DNA from: CBDVBE01 sp964543525
GTDB taxonomy: Bacteria > Fibrobacterota > Chitinivibrionia > Chitinivibrionales > JANQEN01
Length of the DNA stretch: 24,814 nucleotides
Direction: 5' to 3'
Assembly: GCA_964543525.1 (NCBI GenBank)
Contig: CAZIYW010000076.1
Location: forward strand, 1 to 24,814
The notes below the pieces were generated by a model. That model worked only from the letters and a program-made list of their open reading frames with translations, was not told the origin of the DNA and searched no databases. The position numbers and the translations under genes are program-made. Shown piece after piece: positions 16,756 to 23,431 of the stretch. Positions within the stretch are counted from its first letter, which is position 1, and each line of letters begins with the position of its first letter.

Positions 16756-19362
16756 TCACCCCGCTATCTCAAGCAACGTCTGAATCCTCACCCGTAACTG
16801 TTCCCTGTCTGAAGTAGAATAATCAGTTTCAATCTTCAGGTAGGGCATGTTTAATTCTTCATTGACAAATTTTTCAATAAAATATGACTCAACATTATAA
16901 GTATGACAGGACTGCCAGACCAGATCAATGACTGCATTAACCCGGTACTCTTCCGCAAGACGTTTTATAAGCGCAGTACGCCCTTTATTGGGTGTCATAC
17001 ATGAGCAGGGGATATTAAAAAACTTTCGTGCGATAGCCTCAGGTGGATTGCCCTCTTCTGAAACCGGTTCTTCAATGGGCTTTATACCGGAGCATGTCTC
17101 CTGCACGACAACCACTCCCCCGCTCTCCTCTACAATCTCGATAACTTTCTCGGTACCCTGGGCTGTGGGACAGCCGGTAAGCAGAATCCGCGGAGCATGC
17201 TCTTCCGCAACGGTAAATCCATTTTCCGCACGTTTTTCTACTTTTTCAATAAATCGCTCGACCATCCTCAAATGTTCAGGGAAACCTGACACCCTGTAAC
17301 GAAGCAGAGCAAGCTCTTTGCCTGAAACTATGGAAGGTTTCAGTTTGCCGAGCTGCTGCGCCTTGACAAGCAAGGAACGCTCATGATTCATCTGTCTGAT
17401 TGCATCCCGCAAACGTTCATCAGTAATTGCTATGTCAAATGTATCTTCCAGCTTCTTTTTCAACTTACCGACTTCGTCAAGCCAGTGCCCGAACGCTTCC
17501 TTTTCTTCAACTTTCTGGGTCAACTCAAGTACATGGGTATCTTTACGCTCGGCAATTATTTCAAACATCTTCTTCTTGCCGTCACAGGTAGTCTCGGCAA
17601 CAATGAGATCGCAGACTACATAAAAGGGGCACCGGCTCGTGAGAATATACCCGAATGATGATTTAATCAAAGGACATAAGTTGGCTGGAAGGATTGTTTC
17701 AGCCGGTGCAATAGTCCTCTGATTGGCACCACACAGGCATACCGGATAAGCTCCGGCAGCAAGAATCAGATCCCGTGGTGTAAATTCGCAGTATATCCCG
17801 ACTATATTTTTTCCTTTTTTCTTCTCCGCCCGGGTAAAATCAACCTCACGTGACATGGAGTTACGGAAATATTCGAAGGGATCCTCATAATCAGTCAGCA
17901 CTTCGGTTGGTAATGGTGTTGAGCCTACTGACACAGTGGTATTGCGCCGTGAGCGCAACAACTCGGTAAATCCCTGTACCCGGGTGACCACCTGTTCACT
18001 CAGTTTACCCGGTGAATAAGGTATGTCAAATGCAAGTACCGGTATATCGAGTTCTTTGCGTATTGCCTCTGAAATAACCCGCTCTTCATAGGGACAGTGA
18101 CTTGCACCAAAGATACCGGTAATTAAAACACCTTCAGCGCCGAAACGTTTCGCTTCACGGGCAACGCGCTTTGCCCTGAACTCAGCAGCACCGATCATAG
18201 GGTCATCCATATAATTCTCGGCGATAGCTTCCAGGGGCGGCTTTGATTCATCGAGAGGATAAAATGCATGGGAAATCATATACTCACTGCCGGTGACACA
18301 GCCCCCGCAATCTTCCAGCAGGGTCATAACAGCAGCATCGGTAGGCGGAGATACCCAGAACACCCGTACCGGATCATTTTCAAAAGGGGATTCATTTCGT
18401 TCTACCCGTCCCTTTACCATATTTATAAGATCCTCAAGTACACGCACCGATTCCCACGGCTCGCTGCAGTAGTGGATGGCGATAAATTCTGCAAGCAGCA
18501 TTTCAAGGCCGGGCAAGGGTGGGCGTTTCTTCGTATATACCAGCTCGCGCAGCTCACTGACCAGAGCTCTGAGCCGGTTAAATTTCTTTACACTCGCCTG
18601 TAGATCGTTTTCGGAAATACTCCTGCCCGTGACCTCCTCAAGTTTAGCAACAATACCCCGGTATTGACCGATAAGAAACTTGACTGCCGATTCCTGATAC
18701 GGTGAATTGCCATACGGTGTCTTTTTAAAAATACTGCTTTTCAGTAACGGTGACTCATCGAATCTGGTGGGAATTTCCCACCAGTGAATGGGATTGCCCT
18801 GCCACTGGATAAGCTGCATGACCGCAGAGAAATCATCGCAGCAGGAACCCACTCCGGCAAAAGAGAGATCCGGTCTGGGAAAATAATCAAGCGTTTTGTA
18901 TGCGCCGAGAGCAGCCCGGACATAACAGAGTTCTTCAGTAGCACCCAGCTCAGCCGCTTTGTCAAGCAGATGCGGCTCCTCGGAGAAACAGGGCGCCCAC
19001 CAGAGCTCGTCGGCATAGAAGGTAAGTGATTCCGGGACTGCATAGTTAATAATCGGCACCTGCCCCAGGTCTTTCATTGCTGCAAATACTTTCCAGCCCT
19101 TTTCTTTTGCGAGGAACAGCCGGTCCTTTTCACTGAAAAGGAATGCCCAGAGCCTCAATGACGCAAGGCCGGAATCAAATTTAATTCTGCGCAGCAGGGT
19201 ATCACCCCGGCAGGAATATTCATAAGGACTGAACAGATACCGTACTCCGCCGGGAACGAGAGACCGCAGAAAGGTGCACTGTGCCCGGTACTCCTCAGGC
19301 ACATTCCGTATCCGTGTTTCCCAGTCACTGGAAGTTATTCGTTGTGGTTTTTCGCTTGTCAT
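16756..19362 (-). CDS. Fused two-domain 2-hydroxyacyl-CoA dehydratase/double-cubane-type protein
   Basis: 868 residues, about twice the length of one family subunit. The N-half (~1-485) looks like a dehydratase-type subunit with fewer Cys (C146, C174, C175, C352, C355, C423). The C-half (~490-868) is a close paralog of the Sec protein at 12322-13605, with Cys at 542 and 544 (VCLCG), 563 (NLCPLIKS), 578 (SRCPFY), 584 and 593 (ETTCDGKKK), then 'QETCSG', 'IPCSCMTPNKGR' and 'WQSCHTYN'. Cys578 is in the column that is Sec in the paralog. Thus both halves of a normally separate pair seem joined in one chain. It would accept electrons from the activase at 11068-11862. ATG start with only a weak ribosome site; TGA stop. 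Same strand as, and 135 bases after, the dehydratase-type gene at 19498-20571, so probably co-transcribed. Substrate unknown. Confidence 0.88.
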   Translation of the reverse strand: MTSEKPQRITSSDWETRIRNVPEEYRAQCTFLRSLVPGGVRYLFSPYEYSCRGDTLLRRIKFDSGLASLRLWAFLFSEKDRLFLAKEKGWKVFAAMKDLGQVPIINYAVPESLTFYADELWWAPCFSEEPHLLDKAAELGATEELCYVRAALGAYKTLDYFPRPDLSFAGVGSCCDDFSAVMQLIQWQGNPIHWWEIPTRFDESPLLKSSIFKKTPYGNSPYQESAVKFLIGQYRGIVAKLEEVTGRSISENDLQASVKKFNRLRALVSELRELVYTKKRPPLPGLEMLLAEFIAIHYCSEPWESVRVLEDLINMVKGRVERNESPFENDPVRVFWVSPPTDAAVMTLLEDCGGCVTGSEYMISHAFYPLDESKPPLEAIAENYMDDPMIGAAEFRAKRVAREAKRFGAEGVLITGIFGASHCPYEERVISEAIRKELDIPVLAFDIPYSPGKLSEQVVTRVQGFTELLRSRRNTTVSVGSTPLPTEVLTDYEDPFEYFRNSMSREVDFTRAEKKKGKNIVGIYCEFTPRDLILAAGAYPVCLCGANQRTIAPAETILPANLCPLIKSSFGYILTSRCPFYVVCDLIVAETTCDGKKKMFEIIAERKDTHVLELTQKVEEKEAFGHWLDEVGKLKKKLEDTFDIAITDERLRDAIRQMNHERSLLVKAQQLGKLKPSIVSGKELALLRYRVSGFPEHLRMVERFIEKVEKRAENGFTVAEEHAPRILLTGCPTAQGTEKVIEIVEESGGVVVVQETCSGIKPIEEPVSEEGNPPEAIARKFFNIPCSCMTPNKGRTALIKRLAEEYRVNAVIDLVWQSCHTYNVESYFIEKFVNEELNMPYLKIETDYSTSDREQLRVRIQTLLEIAG

Positions 19363-19411
19363 AAAGGTTTTATCGTATTACACGATCTTTCAATCATACT
19401 CTTCCTCATTC

Positions 19412-19471
19412 TCTTCCTCTTCCTCCAAATAAATGCAAAGAGCCGAGGACGAAGGACGAGGAAGAGGAAGA
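19412..19471. repeat. Inverted repeat between the two dehydratase-type genes
   Basis: A 14-bp perfect inverted repeat, TCTTCCTCTTCCTC (19412-19425) and GAGGAAGAGGAAGA (19458-19471), lies in the 135-base intergenic gap. It is purine/pyrimidine skewed and partly made of short CTTCCT repeats. It could act as an mRNA-stabilising or attenuating hairpin; there is no T run, so it is not a classic terminator. Confidence 0.7.
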
Positions 19472-19497
19472 CGTTATTTCCTCATTATCAACACACC

Positions 19498-20571
19498 CTA
19501 TTTCAAAGTCTCCAAAAACGTCTCAATCCTCGTCTGCACCTGTGCATCGGTACCTTCAGCATAGCCGGTATCCAGCACCAGCACCGGCACCGGTAATGAC
19601 TGTTTCAGCCGCTCTTTTTCGGTATACCACAAGTCACAGAACGATAATGTTTTTACAATCACTCCTTTTGCACCGGTTTGTATAACAATCTCCTGTAACC
19701 GGTCATACACTTCATTATTAGGACGCCTTCTGATATTTCCCGGCATAGTGAATGTAATGCGCGACAACTCGGAAATTACCATATCATCGGGAACATCGGT
19801 CACATCCTCCAGCCCTTCAACTGCATTTAATCCGGAGCTGGTCAATGGTATTACACCGACATTATTATCGGTAAGTAATTGGATTACCGTATCATCCTCC
19901 AACAAAACGACACTGCCGGTTGCCAGAANNNNNNNNNNTTGCACTATCATATCTTTAAGGAAGGGAAGATATACCTCCGGCCGAGCCCAGTTAAAAAGAT
20001 TCAAGAGATGATGACTGATTAACGGAGATGTCCTGCCGTTATATAGCAATGCTGTCAACATGCGGGCAATTTCCACTCGACTCTTCTCCACACTACGTAT
20101 CCGATCATAATCAACATCAGCTCCCAGCCAGGTGGAAACGTCATCTGCCACGCTCAATACCTCACGTGTATAATATTCAAGAGACTCTTTCGTTGTAGTG
20201 GCGGGAACCTGAACGGGAAAAACCGGCAACCCTACGTTATACGAAAGACGCTCCAATGTCCGGCGCATCATATCACAGGTGATGGCACCTACAACAAAGT
20301 CGCACATGGTATGCGGTGATTGTTTTTCCAGAAAATTCCCGAGGATACTTTTACAAAAAGGACATACATCGGGCCGTACCAGTTTTTCACCGGCCTTTTC
20401 AGCTCCACTATTTCCACCGGTAAGGATACGTAACGGCCAGATACCAAGTCCCCAAAGCAACGAAGGCGGAAAATTGCGATTTAGCAGCGCCGCTGCTTTT
20501 CCGCCTGCAGCTTTGAACTCTTTAAGGGCCTCTAGTTCCTGAGATGCGAAATCATTGATAATAGATAACAT
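19498..20571 (-). CDS. 2-hydroxyacyl-CoA dehydratase/benzoyl-CoA reductase-type subunit (contains assembly gap)
   Basis: About 357 residues counting the gap. Seen are 'DVCPFCKSILGNF' (C70, C73), 'MCDFVVGAITCDMM' (C90, C99), and a C-terminal 'VKTLSFCDLWYTEKERL' with 'VLDTGYAEG' and 'TRIETFLE', typical of HgdA/HgdB/BcrB/BcrC-type [4Fe-4S] subunits. The column that is Cys or Sec in its neighbours is Ser here ('EKQSPHTMC'), so this is a simpler three-ligand type. Ten N (19929-19938) break the gene just before 'LATGSVVLLEDD'; the frame is kept with exactly ten, but the family normally has some 20-30 residues at this point, so real sequence may be missing. Start ATG at 20569-20571 with a poor ribosome site. 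First gene of the minus-strand pair with the fused protein. Confidence 0.85.
   Translation of the reverse strand: MLSIINDFASQELEALKEFKAAGGKAAALLNRNFPPSLLWGLGIWPLRILTGGNSGAEKAGEKLVRPDVCPFCKSILGNFLEKQSPHTMCDFVVGAITCDMMRRTLERLSYNVGLPVFPVQVPATTTKESLEYYTREVLSVADDVSTWLGADVDYDRIRSVEKSRVEIARMLTALLYNGRTSPLISHHLLNLFNWARPEVYLPFLKDMIVQXXXXLATGSVVLLEDDTVIQLLTDNNVGVIPLTSSGLNAVEGLEDVTDVPDDMVISELSRITFTMPGNIRRRPNNEVYDRLQEIVIQTGAKGVIVKTLSFCDLWYTEKERLKQSLPVPVLVLDTGYAEGTDAQVQTRIETFLETLK
19929..19938. other. Assembly gap (10 N)
   Basis: Ten undetermined bases inside the dehydratase-type gene, most likely a scaffolding placeholder of unknown true length. Confidence 0.98.
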
Positions 20572-20749
20572 GACACAAATCGAATTTAATTGAAGAATAT
20601 TGTACTGTTGAATTGCACCAGCCTAAAATACATAATGTTTATAAAAACAGTTCAATTGATACAGCTCTTTTATCACTATTCAATAATACACGAAAGTGGT
20701 GTGTGCTCCGATTCTGGGGTATTGTGCTTATAACGTTAATCATTTATGA

Positions 20750-21541
20750 TTATTGTAACACATACTTTCCGGTAATTTTATAATCACCGGAACTAAGCGT
20801 AACAATTACCACACCACTTCCGAGATTTTTCCCGTTCCAGGTAACAGTATGAACACCACTGTCGAAAAATGAGTAAAAAACAGCGTCAACCATTCTTCCA
20901 TCGGCTGTAAATACCGTCAGGGAATAGTTACCTTCAGTCAGGATCGAAAGGTAAATGTTCTGCTTCGTTACTCGTTGAATGCTGCCCCAGTCAGTAGCAT
21001 TGCTGAAAATTTGTTTTTCAGTAATAATATCAGTCGGATTACAATCCATTTCTTCGATACCACCACCGGTAAGAATACTCCGTATTTCCTGTTCGTCAGG
21101 ATGATTCGAGCTCGACTTGATTTTCTTATCCGGTGCAATCAATCGTGTTGAAGGATACCCGGTTATACCATAGCTCTGCGCCACCTGCCCGCCGCCGCCT
21201 TCAACACCACTGACCTTCGGGTATTGCATCTCTTTGCATAAATCAGCATTAATCACCGTACTGTTATTTTCGTTTATACCGTCTATAGCAAGAACAATCA
21301 AATCATGGTGATTACAGCCGTAATCCTCCCACATACTATTGAACTTCGGAACTGAAGTCCAGCAGGGTCCTCACGTAGTAAAGAAAAAGTCAAGCAGCAC
21401 ATACTTACCCTCCTCAAGCAGCTCATACAGTTTATAGGTCGTATCTCCTGTTGTGGTTACAGTAAAGTCAGATGCATTCTGTGCAACTGAAGCAGTCAGC
21501 ACGCAACTGCAGAAAAATGTCAGAAACAGTTTTTTAACCAT
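20750..21541 (-). CDS. Secreted thioredoxin-like protein with predicted Sec-Gly-Pro-Cys active site
   Basis: 263 residues with the TGA at 21371-21373 read as Sec57. The local sequence is LLDFFFTT-U-GPCW, which aligns with the 'FWATWCGPC' of TlpA/ResA-type thioredoxins, so Sec replaces the first active-site Cys (Cys60 is the resolving one). The frame continues with 'LIVLAIDG', 'YGITGYPSTRLIAPD' (the cis-Pro loop) and a C-terminal tail (~195-263, '...SLTVFTADGRMVDAVF...GSGVVIVTL') like FlgD/Por sorting domains. Start ATG at 21539-21541 is chosen for AAGGAGGTG just upstream and the signal peptide that follows (MVKKLFLTFFCSCVLTASVAQ). It would act outside the inner membrane as a thiol/selenol oxidoreductase, perhaps on the secreted Cys/Sec proteins of this locus (inference). 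Stop is TAA. Confidence 0.9.
21340..21361 (-). promoter_or_regulatory. Candidate bacterial SECIS after UGA of the thioredoxin-like gene
   Basis: On the minus strand: 8-bp stem TGGACTTC/GAAGTTCA (one G-T pair) with the loop AGTTCC. The loop starts 18 nt after the UGA, as expected, and G is its second base. This is the strongest of the four SECIS candidates. Confidence 0.8.
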
Positions 21542-21633
21542 CCTACACCTCCTTTTTACACAAATTTTATGAAATAGAGATTTATCGCCCCCGCCAATTA
21601 AACTTTCAGTGTAAAATTTTTTCAACAAATAGC

Positions 21634-21663
21634 AAAAAAGCCGTCCTTTTTAAAAGACGGCTT
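21634..21663 (-). terminator. Rho-independent terminator after the small Cys-rich ORF
   Basis: Minus strand: 8-bp stem AAGCCGTC/GACGGCTT with a 10-nt A/T loop and a following run of T. It lies just after the stop of the 46-codon Cys-rich ORF and 90 bases before the thioredoxin-like start, so the two are probably separate transcripts. Confidence 0.85.
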
Positions 21664-21673
21664 CCTTGCTAAT

Positions 21674-21814
21674 TCATAGACCACAATAAAGACAACAACA
21701 GCTACAACAGCATACGCATCTCACCCGTTCTCCAAGCAGCAGTGGAGTGTCGTATATGGTACGGTTCGAAATACAAACCGGTGTACATAGCTGAGCTGTC
21801 TTTTGTTTTCTCAT
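21674..21814 (-). CDS. Small Cys-rich peptide (46 residues, 10 Cys)
   Basis: ATG at 21812-21814 with AAGGA just upstream; TGA stop at 21674-21676 followed directly by a terminator hairpin. The product begins MRKQKTAQLCTPVC and ends VRCVCCCSCCCLYCGL: Cys10, 14, 33, 35-37, 39-41 and 44. It has no signal peptide. No family is recognised. The Cys density suggests metal or thiol chemistry (a metallothionein-like peptide) or a modified-peptide precursor with a leader (~1-32) and Cys core. The methyltransferase gene lies upstream on the same strand (stop at 22050), separated by a REP-like hairpin. The (ACA)n low-complexity on the plus strand is a warning that the ORF could be chance; the ribosome site, terminator and lack of other use for the region argue for it. 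Confidence 0.5.
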   Translation of the reverse strand: MRKQKTAQLCTPVCISNRTIYDTPLLLGERVRCVCCCSCCCLYCGL

Positions 21815-21960
21815 AAGTCCTTACGGTTTTGGTGTGCACCACTGCAACAGCAAATACACACCCCTTCCCGCCAGATTTCAGGTTACCAACCTTGGGAACA
21901 TAGTTACTTCAATTAAACTGTCGTATGCTTTGTTTGTTCACACGTTACCTTTACAGTTAA

Positions 21961-22036
21961 GTCATTCCCGTATACTTTAGGCGGGAATCCATTTTCTTGT
22001 TATATAGATTCCTGCCCAAAAGAGTACCGGAATGAC
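21961..22036. repeat. REP/MITE-like GTCATTCC hairpin element
   Basis: Ends GTCATTCC and GGAATGAC are perfect 8-bp inverted repeats. Inner arms GGCGGGAATC and GATTCCTGCC pair again. This is the widespread 'GTCATTCCCG...CGGGAATGAC' intergenic repeat type found in many bacterial genomes. It sits 14 bases past the methyltransferase stop and could fold in the mRNA and end or protect it. Confidence 0.8.
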
Positions 22037-22049
22037 GTTATTATATCTA

Positions 22050-22862
22050 TTATTCCTTTACTGCAATCCACCGGCCGCGGCTGAACTTCTTTGCCTTTGC
22101 CATTTCCAGCCAGAATCCCATCTCAGCACCCTTTGCCTGGAAAAACTCCATATTGTCACCAACAATTTTCAATGCATCATAAAGTAGCTGCTTTGTCAGG
22201 TAGTTAATATAGAGTTCAATCATTTCGGCAAAATGCTCATTCAGGTCTTCTGAAGATTTCAGTGTCAGACCATATTTTCCAATCAACTCTTCGTACCCTT
22301 TACCTGTTTCCAGGTACGGGAAAGTCATACCCATTGGACTGTTGCATATCCTCTCAGCCTCTTCGTCGGTAAGGCCGGCTGAGCCCTCAATCCAGTCTGA
22401 GAATGCAAGGGTACCGCCCGGTTTCAGGACACGGGCAGCCTCCCTGACAATCGCTTCCTTATCATCGACATAACACCACGCATCTTCACCCCAGACAACG
22501 TCAAAGGTATTGTCATCCCAGGGAATGGCTTTAACATCACCAAGTTTGTACTCTATTCGTCCGGAGAGCCCTTCACCGATATCCAACTCTTTTGCCTGAT
22601 TAACCATGTGCTCGGTACCGTCAAGACCGTAACCTTCAACTTTGAAATTTTTCACCAGAAACCGCAACCCTGCACCGAGTGCACTGCAGAGATCAAGCGC
22701 CTTATCCCCTTCTTTAATTCCTGCTTTCTGTGCCATAACCATAGATTCGGCAAAGCCGCCGATATGAATCTGTTCGCCCATAACAAGTCTCCACAGATTT
22801 GCCTCAGGTCCGGAATAGACCTTTTGTACATCAGCAAGCCCTAGATCAAGCTTTTTACTCAT
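22050..22862 (-). CDS. SAM-dependent class I methyltransferase (sarcosine/dimethylglycine methyltransferase-like)
   Basis: 270 residues. SAM motif I is 'ALDLCSALGAGLRFL' (~55-69); then 'VEGYGLDGTEHMV' (acidic residue for the ribose), 'IEYKLGDVKAIPW', 'FDVVWGEDAWCYVDDK' and 'REAARVLKPGGTLAFSDW'. The N-terminal 'WRLVMGEQIHIGG' resembles the 'GGEDIHIG' element of glycine-betaine-pathway methyltransferases, suggesting a small-molecule amine substrate; motif I has Ser-Ala where Gly is usual, so I do not name a reaction. ATG start with AAAGGAG eight bases upstream; TAA stop. Monocistronic or leading the Cys-rich peptide ORF. Confidence 0.82.
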   Translation of the reverse strand: MSKKLDLGLADVQKVYSGPEANLWRLVMGEQIHIGGFAESMVMAQKAGIKEGDKALDLCSALGAGLRFLVKNFKVEGYGLDGTEHMVNQAKELDIGEGLSGRIEYKLGDVKAIPWDDNTFDVVWGEDAWCYVDDKEAIVREAARVLKPGGTLAFSDWIEGSAGLTDEEAERICNSPMGMTFPYLETGKGYEELIGKYGLTLKSSEDLNEHFAEMIELYINYLTKQLLYDALKIVGDNMEFFQAKGAEMGFWLEMAKAKKFSRGRWIAVKE

Positions 22863-23431
22863 GAAGCGCTCCTTTCAATAGCAGTGGGAACGAAGTGGAT
22901 TACACAGAGAAATAAAACAATGTTAAATGATGTTTAATTATTTGGCAAAAAATAAGACTGAATTCATAAACATTGTAATATTTTATGGTCTTAATATACT
23001 TATTTTTTGCATTATTATCCATTTTTTTTCATTATTAAGATAAAATTGTTATTTTATATTAATATAGGTTATAATATTTAACAATATTTACGTATAATGT
23101 TTATTATTTCATTTTTTTTATCATATAATAATATACTTTTTATAAAATATAAAAATATATTGATTTTAAATTATATTTATTGTTAATTATTAGCGACAAA
23201 TAAAAATAGAGGGAACGTTACAAATACTGCTGTTTTTATTTCCACTATTCTTAAAATCGTACCGTAAATTTTAATTTAAAAAAATCGGCCCGGTGTTTTT
23301 AAGTATATCCATCGTATGAATGTGATAGCGAAGAGGCGCTGGAAAGGAATTTGCCTGCCGGTTTTATTATTTAATCTGCCCCTTGTTATGCAGAGGAATT
23401 TAAAAAAGGAATGATTCCAAAACTGTAATTT
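22863..23431. other. AT-rich intergenic region
   Basis: About 570 bases, very AT-rich in 22920-23280. No ORF, RNA or clear repeat could be supported. It should contain the promoter of the methyltransferase gene near its left end and the transcript end of the Ig-domain gene at its right end. Confidence 0.6.

Noticed and set aside
311..21541. Genome-wide reassignment of UGA (code 4 or 25) instead of selenocysteine
   Set aside because: The permease (8553-8555), activase (11068-11070) and fused protein (16756-16758) genes end at UGA exactly where the family ends, and most genes have no internal UGA. The internal UGA codons coincide with a family Cys in two of the genes.
21634..21814. The UGA ending the Cys-rich peptide as a fifth selenocysteine, with the following hairpin as SECIS
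   Set aside because: The hairpin is followed by a T run, as a terminator should be, and readthrough would add only seven residues before UAA inside the loop.
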